Below, one piece after another: positions 1 to 10,433 of a stretch of 64,000 nt of DNA. The position numbers were made by a program, and so were the translations under genes. The notes under the pieces were generated by a model. That model did not search any database and was not told the DNA's origin. It saw only the letters and a program-made list of their open reading frames with translations. The stretch covers positions 31,636,150 through 31,700,149 of the forward strand of contig CM051514.1 in NCBI GenBank assembly GCA_028015205.1. Direction: 5' to 3'. Source of the DNA: Mytilisepta virgata (lineage: Eukaryota; Mollusca; Bivalvia; Mytilida; Mytilidae). Numbering within the stretch: the first letter of the stretch is position 1; each line of letters begins with the position of its first letter.

Positions 1-157
1 TGGATTTTTTTTTTTTTTAACAGACATATATTTTATTCGACAATATTTCTTGTTACAATTATACTAAGGTGCCCAAGCCACACCTAAGTATCCATGTGAA
101 CACTCTTTCGATTGTCCAGGAAAACAATCAAAAGTATAAGTATCTTCATGGCTGTAG

Positions 158-1021
158 TTAAAAAGTAACATCTTCTATACATTTTTCTATTTTCAGTAAT
201 AATATATTATTTTTCACACTTGTTTCTCTCAATCTCTTTTTATATTCTCTAATAAATAATTGATAAATATTAATATTTTTCCGTTTTTGTTCCGATACAT
301 AATATGCTTTGTATAAGCTAAATGCTAGAATAGTTAAAAAATAATTGAAGTAAAAATAATTTCTATCGAACATTTTGTATCCAATAACGAGGTGTTTTAA
401 TGTAATTTTTCTCTCAAAGTTTACCTTCTGCAGGATATTTTCTAATTTGACCCAAAAATCAGACAAGTAATTGCAAGATATAAAAAAATGGTTGTAATCT
501 TCTTCAACATTGCAATAATTACACAAATTGTTATCGGTAATTTTCCACTTGAATAATAAAGATTTTGTAGGTACAATATATTGGAGTAACTTCCATCGAA
601 ATATTTTCAATCTATTTTCCTCCAAAAAGTTGAATATAAAGTTATATATTTCAAAAAAGTCTGTATTTTCTTCAATGCAAAAATATTTAATCCAATAGTT
701 ATTACCTATTGGTCTTACAAATATATTATCCCTGAAAGCATTGTAAAGTTGCTTGTTTGTCAAGGTATTGGTATTAATCTGCTTTAAAGACCAATAAAAC
801 TGAGTTCTTTGTACATAAACCAAAGTTTTCTGAGATTGTTCTGATGCTAAGCATCTGTACCATTCTGTAGGTATTGCCCCTTTTAACTTTAGAAATTCTA
901 TAAAAAAATTACTCTTAAATATAAGTTTTTCGAAAATAAACTTCTGTGAAAACTGTCCATTCTCATCAATAATGTCATTGACATATACAATACCACTGTC
1001 GATCCAATTATTAAAAATCAA
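158..1021 (-). pseudogene. LINE ORF2 C-terminal domain with zinc-ribbon-like motif
   Basis: This 287-codon stretch is the C-terminal part of the same LINE. It carries the typical aromatic-rich region ending in a Cys-x2-Cys...His...Cys pattern (LCNYCNVEEDYNHFFISC, then FWVKL), the zf-RVT-like module that follows RT in L1/Tx1-type ORF2 proteins. About 320 nt of frame-disrupted sequence (1022-1339) separates it from the RT block; translating that gap in mixed frames still gives LINE-like residues, so the two are one decayed ORF. The stop at 158 is followed by about 140 nt of 3' UTR and the A-tail. No host function is suggested. Confidence 0.75.
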
Positions 1022-1339
1022 ACTCTTATTTTCAAATTTGATAAACTTGTTTCCTCATAAAACTTGTTTTCGAATCTCCCTAAAATTTACGGGTTTTTTA
1101 GTTTGCCCGCCCCCACTCTCTATCCAACTTTTTGTAATTTCCCTATAAAAGCCCGGAATGTCTTTAAAATAAAGTAAAGATTTACAATTATCAATATTCA
1201 TTCGAAAAATCAACCAATTTTACCAAACTTATTTAAATACTTTTTTGGAATTACTTTCCAATTAGGAAGCCCTTTTTCAACCAGTCTGCTTACCCAAGAA
1301 GCCTTCAATGACTTGAAGTAACTGCTTACATCTATCATC

Positions 1340-2284
1340 TTAAGCCCCCCCCTTTTCATATTCACCTATCAGAGTTTTTCTTTTAACTTTGTCCGGTTTT
1401 CTTTTCCAAATAAAGCTATCACACTGCGATTCTATCGCTTTTAAATAGTTATGTGGAACACTTGTTGAACTTGCTAAAAAAGTAAACTTTGGAATAATTA
1501 ATGTTTTTATAATAAGAATTTTACCCAGGATAGTAAGATTCCGTTTTTCCCACCTTACAAATAATTGTTTCATATCTTCAATTTTCTTTTCCCAATTTAA
1601 TCTCTCCCATTGATCCTTGTTATGACCAAAAAACGTTCCCAAAACTTTTACTGGACATTCTGTCCATTTAATCCCTTCAACTTTATCTTTACAATTCTTT
1701 AATTTTCCCACCCAAATGCCTTCTGTTTTGTTTCTATTCAAAATCAGACCAGAAAATGTTACAAATATTTCTTTTACATTCAATGCAACACTTATCTCTG
1801 CTTTAGAACCAAAAAACAGTGTCGTATCATCCGCTAACTGGGAAATTTTTATACTATGTGTGTTCCCATCTAATTTAACCTGTATTCCCTTAATATGCTT
1901 ATTTCCCCTAAGCCGTAAAGCCGTTATTTCTACAGAAATTACAAACAAAAGGGCTGATAATGGACACCCTTGTCTAATACCTCTAGAATTTTGAAATACT
2001 TCTGAAATCCACCCATTATTCATAACACAGGTTTGTATATTACTATATAACGTTTCCACCCATCTAATATTAAATGACTTGTTAAAACCAAAATGTTTCA
2101 AAGTATTAAACATAAAATCCCATTCCAAAGAGTCAAACGCCTTACTAAAATCAACAAAAACAATTGCCCCTTCTATTTTATATAATTCCGCGTAGTCTAT
2201 CACATCCTGAATTTGCCTTAAATTAAATCCAATGTAACGACTCTTGATGTACCCGGTTTGATCCTCATGTATAATATTTGGCAA
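1340..2284 (-). pseudogene. LINE reverse transcriptase domain (decayed)
   Basis: A 314-codon open stretch encodes the palm of a LINE reverse transcriptase. Visible motifs in order are the DQTGYIKSRYIG block, the first catalytic aspartate in FVDFSKAFDSLEWDF, the GIRQGCPLSALLF turn, and LADDTTLFFG, where the usual Y/F-A-D-D box has become LADD. The thumb-like IIPKF block follows. The reading frame is broken by a TGA just upstream of the open stretch (in the region reading HALAQ-stop-LKHV) and again downstream, before the C-terminal domain. The block order and spacing resemble the Tx1/L1 group rather than RTE or CR1. It is the middle part of the LINE at 1-2372 and cannot make a working polymerase. 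Confidence 0.85.
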
Positions 2285-2884
2285 TACGTGTTTCAGTCAT
2301 TGAGCTAAGGCATGTGAAAGTAATTTCATGTCTACATTTAATAGAGAAATTGGCCGATAATTATCTAAGCTACTTGGATATTGAAACCTTCTCTTTTTTT
2401 AAAACTGACGAAAACAAATTTAGTGTTATCTAGATGCTTTAAGTAACATTTGTAATTATTTTCTCCATTTATAATATTTTCAAAATTACCGCCATATAAC
2501 GAAAAAAACTGACAAAATACAAAGTAACAAAATACTGGAGGATTGAACGTGTCTATATCCCATCTTTGCACCGAAATTCAGATAAAATATCAGTCCGAAC
2601 CCGTTAGTATGGTAAAAACCATGTTGCATTAAAAAGTTGCCCATGGCATAATTATTATTTTGTGTAGGAGAATTAGATATCGTTATTGGCTAAATGATTA
2701 AATAATAATATTCTTCAATGATTTTGTTAATCGTAGGTACAACATTTAAATGTTGTGTTCAATAAGTCTGATTTATTATTGAACATATTTTTGACCCAAG
2801 TTTAATTACTTGTTTCGTTTTTTATAAAATATAGAAGGCTGAAAAACCTTTTCATGTGTTTAATGGATCTGTACTTATTGACAA

Positions 2885-3605
2885 GCTAGATTTTGATTTT
2901 CGCTGAAAGTCGGGTCTCCCCACTGAATGGGAATTGCTTCATTCTTTAAGGTGAGTCAATCCCGGTCCACTTTCTAAAGTGACTCTTTGATAAATTTGTT
3001 CCATTTTTAGCTCACCTGGCCCGAATGGCCATGTGAGCTTATGCCATCACTTTGCGTCCGTCGTCATCATCGTCGTCGTAAACTATTTCAAGAATCTTCT
3101 CCTCTGAATCTAATAAGCAAAATACCTTCAATATTTAACTGAATGGTCCTTAGGGTATCTAGTTTATAAATTGTATCCAAAGTTTTGATCTACCAACAAA
3201 CATGGCCGCCATTGCTAAAAATAGAACATAGGTGTCAAATGCAGTTTTTGGTTTATATCTCAAAAACCAAATCATTTAGAGCAAAACTGACAGGGGTAAA
3301 AATGTTCAACAGGTCAAGATCTACCAGCCATGAATTTTTCAGATGAGTCTGACAACTCTTTGTTGGGTTATTGCCCCTGAATTGTTAATTTTAAGGAAAT
3401 TTCGCAGTTTTAGGTTGTTATCTTGAATATAATAATAGATAAAGACAAACTGTAGACAACAAAAATGTTCAGAAAATTAAGATCTACAAATAAGTCAACA
3501 TGACCAAAATCGACAATTGACCCCATAAAGGAGTTTTTGCCCTTGAAAGATTATTTACATGTAAACAGAAAATAATGGTCTGACATTGTCACAGATGTTT
3601 AGGGC
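2885..3605 (+). repeat. Dispersed bivalve-type repeat with 5' hairpin
   Basis: Non-coding. At 3009-3039 the sequence folds back on itself (AGCTCAC and GGCC on the left pair with GGCC and GTGAGCT on the right). It is followed by GTC/ATC-rich trinucleotides and then a low-complexity text containing the phrases for 'tctcctctga' and 'catggccgccattgct'. I recall near-identical text as very common interspersed sequence in mussel and scallop genomes, but could not check this. The same block is present in copy 2 at about 51230-51948. No ORF of note. Confidence 0.6.
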
Positions 3606-4032
3606 GTTACTTGAAATAAATTAAACGGTAGCAGAACAAGTAAAATGGAGCATCAAGGTTGAAGGCCATTGAAAAATTCAATAGTAACCGATGAAAAAGT
3701 CCCTAGCAACAGATGAAAAAGACCCTAGCAACCATATATATTTGGATTAAGGACTCTATAATTTACCTTAACAAGTCAAAAAGAAAGGTCAAGAGTCAAT
3801 GGTATTGAAAAAGTCCATAGCAAAAGATTAAAAAGTCCGTAGCAACCTATGAAAACGTCCCTAGTAAATTTTGAATTAGCGATCCAGGCCATGTTCTCAT
3901 CAGGAGCCCGATCAAACTGTATTAAAATGGGTTTATTACAGGCAAATGACTAGATAAAGGTTAATAGAGGTTAGTATTTCTCTCATATTCTTATTTCGTT
4001 TGTACGCAATAATTGGTCTATTTACAAAATGT
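3606..4032 (+). repeat. Copy-1-specific 427-bp block with short imperfect repeats
   Basis: This block interrupts the alignment of the two duplicates: they agree up to 3605/51948 and again from 4033/52813. It contains about five imperfect repeats of a unit reading like GATGAAAAAGTCCCTAGCAA, unevenly spaced between about 3690 and 3875. No ORF, terminal inverted repeat or target-site duplication was recognised. Confidence 0.6.
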
Positions 4033-5310
4033 GTTTTATTTCCTAATCATTATGATAGCTCGCTTAAGCTGTTAAACATGTGGGCTGAATTTTGCTACGA
4101 ATGATAGCGGAGGGGCCGCTTTTGTTCTTATTTTTCATCCTCAACAGGTCATTCCATTTAAATTGTTCTACCTTCTTTTTTATACTTTCAATTTCAGTGC
4201 GTTCGTATCCCGGGCCAAGCAAGCAATAAGTAAAGTTGTTAGTATAAACAGCTGAAAATAAGGACGTTTCAAAATGGCGGACAAAATGGAGTACCGGAAT
4301 TCTCGTTCAACACGGGATCTCGGGTAATCCCTTTGGGTAAATCTCGATCAAAATGAGATCTCGTGAAAAGATGAATCATAACTTCCGCCAATATGGCTAT
4401 CACATCACGTATGTCTCGAGATCTCGCTTAATTCTTATTATCGTCAACACGAGAAGTTACTAAACTATTGCTAAGTGAGATATATGCCACTGAGAATTAA
4501 ACATTAGATATTAGCATTGTAAAACAAATAAAAAAAGGAAAGATAGTGTTTTTTAAATGATTATTGTCATTTATAAAATTAAGAAGTTATAGAATTATTT
4601 ACCTTTATTTTGCAAAGTAGTCAAATAGTCCAAGCATACTTTCTCGAATTTCTTCTGATATTTAAGACAGTATGCTGTATAGATTGTGTATAATGTGTCT
4701 TTTATAACATAAAAACAAATCCATAGGGTGTTTCCAAAAAAAAAACAAAAATAAAACGTTCAGAATAATCAATTTTACTTCATTTATGTTCTTCGTAATC
4801 CACAACTGCTTTCTCAGAAGAAATTTAACATGTCTGCGTACACAATGTGCTTGTTTTGGTTATATGTTAATTCTGAAGAAAATTATTATAACTATACATA
4901 AATTACATGCACTGTACATAAATGTTTTGTATTCTCTCATTATTCTTAAAGTCTCCAATGACGATTTCGCTTATCACAATTTTAATTCCTTTCCTAACTA
5001 AACATTCACTAAATATTTAAACATTCTTTGAATGAATGAATCTTCAGTTCCAGTAGTTATATACGTCGAATTTTCGGATTCTTTATCTATTTCGGTAACA
5101 TTTATATTATCGAAACTGTTCCCCTATCTTGCTTTGTTCTTTGTCTTAACGAACAAATTAAACAGAATCAATCATTTCCGTCATTATAATATGAATTACA
5201 AAAAAAGAAAATAATAATACACAAAATCAACAACTTTAATGAAGATGTACTATTGGTTTTGATGTAATTTTGATGTTTTCCTTATGCTATTCTCTATCTA
5301 CACATACATG
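4033..5310 (+). other. Duplicated non-coding stretch, no gene recognised
   Basis: AT-rich DNA shared with 52813-54076. Small ORFs at 4786-5001 and 5032-5214 have no recognisable domain. Copy 2 carries frame changes across the same region, so they are treated as chance ORFs. The stretch ends in the CATG target site (5307-5310) of the LTR retrotransposon. Confidence 0.6.
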
Positions 5311-5919
5311 TGTTACGGCCGAAATCACCTTTAAAATGTAGCCAACAAAAGACACAAATCAATAATAAAATTTAACAAGATTTATTATATATACAAAGTT
5401 TACAAAAATATTACAAAAAAAACTAAAATGTCAACTTAACTGTTCAAAATCCTGTTTTTTCTTGATCCGGAATTCTGGTCACTGTTGCCTGAATCCAAAC
5501 GGAATATTATATCCAATCAGTCACAATCTAGTATGATGTAATGAAAATAACAGTCTGTCAAGTACGATGTATGAAACGTAAATAAATCCAACAGCTGAGA
5601 ACACAAGAATGTCTATGTACGGTCCAATATGCTATGCTCTGAAAGTCTAACTTTCTTGTCCGTATATATACTGTAGAACGGAAACTTCTGGAATACGGTA
5701 GAAGTTCGAATCACACCATAATTATTACGTAAGTCAAATAGAAAGTTCTAGTTATTCCACCAGTATCCATTATTGTTCCAGTGATTTCTAAACTGCGCAG
5801 TTATAACATTATTTGGTAAACAACTATAAATATTATGTAAACATAGTATACATGTTATAAGGCTACGCAAAACAAATTAGGCCAAGATAAATAAATATAA
5901 TAATTACAATATCATAACA
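5311..5919 (-). repeat. Downstream (3') LTR of the Gmr1-like element
   Basis: 609 bp. On the minus strand it begins TGTTATGATATT and ends GGCCGTAACA, giving TGTTA...TAACA short inverted ends. By eye it matches the other LTR throughout except for one base in an A-run (8 versus 9 A). The plus-strand text contains a TATATATA-like stretch and candidate AATAAA signals, but promoter positions were not assigned. Confidence 0.92.
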
Positions 5920-5938
5920 CCTCCCCCCTTAAAAGAAG
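5920..5938 (-). other. Polypurine tract
   Basis: On the minus strand the bases immediately before the 3' LTR read CTTCTTTTAAGGGGGGAGG, a purine-rich run ending exactly at the LTR edge. This is the expected primer for plus-strand DNA synthesis in LTR retrotransposons. Confidence 0.75.
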
Positions 5939-5939
5939 T

Positions 5940-7364
5940 TGGAGGGTAACGAGAACTTCGCATGAACAATATATACAAAAATATATAGTATGTATACAGT
6001 GTTTTAATAAAAACTAGATAAAGCATATATCTAATTTCTTGTTTCATAAACAAATCAAGTTTAAGTGGATTGAGCCGGTAAGGATGTTGCTTAATTGGAG
6101 AAGCATCGCCTACATCAACATCATGACAAACAGCAGTGGTTTTGTTTGGCACATCTGGAAAAAGATTTTTAAAAGAAAATACCAAAGTTTTCAATTTTTC
6201 TCTGCGATCGAAAGTCAGATGTGCAAGTTTTGAGTCTAAATTTGACAAAATTTCTGAATTTTTCAATCTAACAGTTTGTTCCATAGTCTTCGAATCAAAA
6301 GATGGTTCAATTATATCTGGTTTGTCATGATCGTTCTCCGATTTAACCATGGCTAAAGTGGCAACTGGTTTACTCTCACCTTCATTAGTACGCTCAAAAT
6401 ATGGTTTTAACATATTAATGTGACACACTCTATTTTGTTTACGCCGACCTGGAGTTTTTACAATATAATTCAAATCATTGATTTTACTGTCAATTGTATA
6501 AGGACCACAGTATTTAGCCTGTAAAGGATGCCCAGGGACTGGCAAAAATACAAGTACCTTATCACCAGGCTCAAAAACTCTGTCCCTGGCATCTTTATCA
6601 TACCATATTTTCATCTTATTCTGTACAGTTTTTAAGTTTTTCTGAGCAATTTGACAAGCAGTATACAATTTTTCTTTAAATCTAGATACATAGTCTAGAA
6701 GATTCAAGTCAGTGTGTTCAGTAAGCCATTTTTCCTTAATCAATTTCAAAGGTCCCCTTACAGTATGACCAAACACTAACTCAAAGGGGCTAAAACCAAG
6801 GGATTCTTGAACAGCCTCTCGGACCGCAAAAAGTAGAAAGTGAACACCATCATCCCAGTCCCTATCAAATTGAAGACAAAAAGTTTTAATCATGTTCTTC
6901 AATGTTTGATGAAAACGTTCTAAGGCACCTTGAGATTCTGGATGATAAGCACTTGATCTATACTGAGCAATCCCTAACTGGTAAACGACCTGCTGAAATA
7001 AACCTGACATAAAATTTGAACCCTGGTCGGACTGTATAGACTTAGGAAGTCCTACTAATGTGAAAAATTTGATAAGAACTTTGACAATAGTTTGTGTCTT
7101 GATATTCCTTAAGGGAATAGCCTCAGGAAAGCGAGTGGATGTACACATGATCGTCAATAAATAAGCATTTCCAGTCTTGGTCTTTGGTAAAGGTCCAACG
7201 CAATCAATAAGCACTCGGCTGAAAGGTTCTTCAAAGGCTGGAATTGGCAGAATTGGTGCTGGTGGTATTTTCTGGTTAGGCTTGCCAACAACCTGGCATA
7301 TATGGCATGATTTGCAGTATTCTGTGACATCATTTCTTAGTCTGGGCCAGTAGAAATGTTGCAA
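5940..7364 (-). pseudogene. Integrase followed by truncated reverse transcriptase start (pol fragment)
   Basis: The open frame runs from 7364 down to 5904, entering the LTR. It begins inside the integrase zinc domain: the CxxC half (CKSCHIC, residues 17-23) is present but the upstream His pair has been lost with a frame break. The catalytic core is complete, with D54 (VLIDCVGPL), D113 (SIQSDQGSNF) and E149 (ESQGALERF), spacing D-35-E. A GPY/F-type module follows (CGPYTIDSK ... HINMLKPYF). After a linker comes the start of a gypsy reverse transcriptase (DVGDASPIKQHPYRLNP, then MKQEIRYML). The frame then reads unrelated residues for about 35 codons up to the polypurine tract; the RT palm and RNase H are absent. 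Integrase before RT identifies a Gmr1-like domain order. The core residues are intact, but the protein as found could not supply RT. Confidence 0.88.
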
Positions 7365-8749
7365 GATCCAATAATTTCTTGCCTATAGACTTTAGGCACC
7401 ACCACTTGGTATACCACTCTCCATTCCTCCTCTGGGATAGCATCAGGGGGCCTCCACTTCCTCATCAAAATGCCGTCTTGATGATAGTAACATTCGGCCA
7501 CTTTGTCTGCTTCTTCTTGGGGTAGAGCCCTCTTGCCGAGCTGAAGAACCTCAGGGTCTTTATTCTGTTCTTCCCTAAATGTTCTTTTGTCTAATGAATG
7601 GCTGTTCACGTCTGGCCATGGCATAATTACACTTTTGTTAGTACCAGGTGGTCTTATTATGGCCTTTTTTGAGCTACCGGGACCTTCAATGTCGGCAAAG
7701 AAAGAGTCAGAAAGGTCCATATAATCATACTGGCCTTCTTGTAGATCCTCATCTTGTTGTTTTCTTGCCATTGCCCTAGTAACAACACAAGCTGGATACA
7801 GTTCAGCATCATCTTCAGGTGATTTAACATCCACCACCGGTTCACTTGTAACAATTGGTTCAGCAACCACTTTGTTCCTAGCTAGATCATTACCTAGCAA
7901 TAATGAAACACCCTCAACAGGGAGAGTAGGACGAACACCCACAACAACTGGTCCAGTAATTAAATCTGACTTCAAATAAATACGATGGAGGGGAACATCT
8001 ATACAACCTAACTCCACACCTCGTAACAAAACGGAGGCACCAACGGACGTCTCCTCGGACAAAGGCAACACACCTTCTAACAACAAAGACTGAGAAGCTC
8101 CAGTGTCCCGTAAAATCTTAATAGGCTGAGGAGTAGTATTATTAACAATAGAAACAAACTCATCAGACATAAAGGGCTTATAATCCTCCATGTAATCACA
8201 AAAACTGGACTTAAAAGCCTGACTCGCAGGACATTCCAACTTATTGGTAACAACGGGTGTCGTACAAGCACTGGACTTGGGCTTATGATCTCTTTCATTC
8301 TTCTTCTGGAGTCTAAAACAATCAGCCATCAGGTGACCATTTTTCTTACAATAAGCACAAGTTAGTGACTTCTTCTCAAAAGTATCAAATTTTGGACCAG
8401 ACATGTTATAACTAGACGGACTCTTATTCTGTGCAACAGGCTTAATATCAGTACGCTCATTGCTTTGATTTTTGTAATTTCCGCTTGAAGTATTAAAATT
8501 TTGACATTTGAAACTCCTTTTATGTGAAATGGTATAATTATCGGAAACAACAGCTGCATCTTGCAATGTCTCAACAGTTTTGTCATCTAAATGTGTTTTT
8601 AAGTCTAAATTAACACACTGCTTGAACTCTTCTAATAACATTAATTGTCTTAATTTATCAAAATTGTTATCTATTTTCTTTGACGTAAGCCATTTATCAA
8701 ATAAATCTTCTTTTTTCCCTAGCAAATTCAACATAGGTTTGTGTTTCAA
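7337..8749 (-). pseudogene. Gag C-terminal part, zinc knuckle and aspartic protease
   Basis: A 470-codon frame overlapping the end of the upstream gag frame. Residues about 14-80 form a helical region (DLFDKWLTSKK ... DAAVVSDNY) like the gag capsid region from which vertebrate SCAN domains are thought to derive. A CCHC knuckle lies at C131, C134, H139, C144. The aspartic protease follows with its DTGA motif at residues 215-218 and a second conserved block (SLLLGNDLA). The rest is a linker leading into integrase; the frame ends at 7337 where the integrase zinc domain should begin, so a deletion removed the HxH half and shifted the frame. The first in-frame ATG is not a true start: the real protein would be continuous with the frame above. 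Confidence 0.85.
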
Positions 8750-9395
8750 ACTTTTTATAAGACCTAAATTTCTGTCTATATGCTTCTGGCACTAGTTCAT
8801 AAGCTTTCAAAACTTCCTGTTTAACAGTGTCATAATCAGAACTTTTTTCTGAAGAGAGTGCTGAGTAAATTTCAGCGGCCTTGCCCACAAAAACACTTTG
8901 CAACATTGTAGTCCAATAAGGCTTTGGCCATTTCAAATTTTGAGCAATTTTCTCAAATTGTGGAAAAAATTTATCCACCGTTTTTTCACAAAATTTCGGA
9001 ACCAAACGTATATTTTTTGCTGCCTCAAAATGTTCTGATTTTGACTTAGTGTTGCTTTCTACTTTAGCCATTTCTATTTTTATTTTCTCCATCTCTAACC
9101 TTTCCCTCATTTCAAGTTCTGCCTGTAATTGTTTTAATTTAAATTCATGTTCTAATTCAAGCTGTTTTAATTTGAAAGCATCAACTTTTTCGACCTTGAG
9201 GTCAAGAGCCTCTTCACCAAAAATTTCTAAATCAACTAAATTGTCTATTACCAAATTTTTTATAATTTGTTTTCTCATAGATGTTCTAAAATCTATTTTT
9301 AGATGTTTAGCAAGCAACACTAATTCTTCTTTCTTTAATTTATCAAACCCTTCCAGGTCTGGCGTTTTCAAAAATTTACCAGCATCAAATTCCAT
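8697..9395 (-). pseudogene. Gag N-terminal part with coiled coil
   Basis: A 232-codon frame starting near the upstream LTR. Residues about 20-60 are a short helical domain (KLKKEELVLLAKHL). About 70-115 is a Lys/Glu/Leu-rich coiled coil (KLKQLELEHEFKLKQL). About 125-220 resembles the gag matrix/capsid of Gmr1-like elements (NIRLVPKFCEKTVDKFF, VLKAYELVPEAYRQKF). The frame ends at 8697, shortly after a six-A run at about 8716. The continuation lies one base further on, in the 8749-7337 frame, so an extra A or a programmed +1 shift separates the two. Related elements as I remember them keep this region in one frame, which favours a disabling single-base insertion. Confidence 0.82.
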
Positions 9396-9467
9396 TTTGT
9401 AGAATTTTGTTGGCTAATTCTAATAAAAATACTGAAAAAATTTATTAAGATATTAACGTTCTCCCGA

Positions 9468-9479
9468 GACGAGCCCCCA
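9468..9479 (-). other. Primer-binding site resembling tRNA-Pro
   Basis: Five bases inside the upstream LTR the minus strand reads TGGGGGCTCGTC, followed by TCGGGAG. The first 12 bases equal the well-known tRNA-Pro primer-binding site used by several gammaretroviruses, i.e. the complement of the 3' end of tRNA-Pro(CCA). Position and spacing fit the minus-strand primer site. Confidence 0.75.
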
Positions 9480-9484
9480 ATTTC

Positions 9485-10094
9485 TGTTACGGCCGAAATC
9501 ACCTTTAAAATGTAGCCAACAAAAGACACAAATCAATAATAAAATTTAACAAGATTTATTATATATACAAAGTTTACAAAAATATTACAAAAAAAAACTA
9601 AAATGTCAACTTAACTGTTCAAAATCCTGTTTTTTCTTGATCCGGAATTCTGGTCACTGTTGCCTGAATCCAAACGGAATATTATATCCAATCAGTCACA
9701 ATCTAGTATGATGTAATGAAAATAACAGTCTGTCAAGTACGATGTATGAAACGTAAATAAATCCAACAGCTGAGAACACAAGAATGTCTATGTACGGTCC
9801 AATATGCTATGCTCTGAAAGTCTAACTTTCTTGTCCGTATATATACTGTAGAACGGAAACTTCTGGAATACGGTAGAAGTTCGAATCACACCATAATTAT
9901 TACGTAAGTCAAATAGAAAGTTCTAGTTATTCCACCAGTATCCATTATTGTTCCAGTGATTTCTAAACTGCGCAGTTATAACATTATTTGGTAAACAACT
10001 ATAAATATTATGTAAACATAGTATACATGTTATAAGGCTACGCAAAACAAATTAGGCCAAGATAAATAAATATAATAATTACAATATCATAACA
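9485..10094 (-). repeat. Upstream (5') LTR of the Gmr1-like element
   Basis: 610 bp, identical by eye to 5311-5919 apart from one extra A in an A-run near 9591-9597. It ends next to CATG (10095-10098), the right-hand target-site duplication. Almost no LTR divergence implies a recent insertion. Confidence 0.92.
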
Positions 10095-10098
10095 CATG

Positions 10099-10433
10099 AT
10101 TAGTATTATGTATACTCAACCATATTGGTAATAAATGGGGACTTATGTTCTTTCCTTAATAAAAGATATATAATGTTATTTTGTATATGTACAATGTACA
10201 TGACAAATTTATGATTTTTATGACATTTGGACTCACTGTTAGGGTTAAACATGTTAAATGATCAAAACCTTTGATAAACACCACCCAGCAATTCCCCTGT
10301 CGTATTATTCTTCTACGTTTCGATAATGTTTCACATTGGGGAGAGTGAGGGTGACTTCACATATAATGGTAACTTCATAAGTGCGGCACAAAAGGGTCTA
10401 TTTTTTTTCATTTAAAATATGGGAAAAGATATA
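10099..10433 (+). other. Duplicated AT-rich stretch, no gene seen
   Basis: Present also at 54077-54410. No ORF, repeat structure or signal recognised. Confidence 0.6.

Larger units (their letters stand above)
1..2379 (-). mobile_element. 5'-truncated LINE (Tx1/L1-like) insertion with target-site duplication
   Basis: On the minus strand this holds the reverse transcriptase and C-terminal region of a non-LTR retrotransposon, followed by a short 3' UTR and an A-tail (the T-run at 5-18). The coding match stops abruptly at about 2372, just upstream of the RT motif reading RPISLLNVD, as expected from 5' truncation during target-primed reverse transcription. The sequence CTTGGAT follows at 2373-2379. 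The last five bases of the same string (TGGAT) stand at 1-5, before the tail, so a target-site duplication of at least 5-7 bp is likely. The duplicate locus has uninterrupted CTTGGAT at 50717-50723, consistent with an empty site. Several stops and frameshifts make this copy dead. Confidence 0.8.
5311..10094 (-). mobile_element. Gmr1-like Ty3/gypsy LTR retrotransposon, internally deleted
   Basis: A 4784-bp element on the minus strand with two near-identical LTRs (5311-5919 and 9485-10094), a CATG target-site duplication (5307-5310 and 10095-10098), a primer-binding site next to the upstream LTR and a purine-rich tract next to the downstream one. Coding order on the minus strand is gag (with coiled coil and SCAN-like capsid region), zinc knuckle, protease, integrase, then only the first few dozen residues of reverse transcriptase. 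A Ty3/gypsy-type integrase ahead of RT is the arrangement known for Gmr1-like elements. RT and RNase H are missing, gag has a frame change and the integrase zinc domain lacks its histidines, so this copy is non-autonomous. Copy 2 of the duplication preserves the empty site at 54073-54076. Confidence 0.93.

Noticed and set aside
5311..10094. Endogenous retrovirus with an envelope gene
   Set aside because: No env-like frame exists between the RT start and the 3' LTR; only about 35 unrelated codons precede the polypurine tract.
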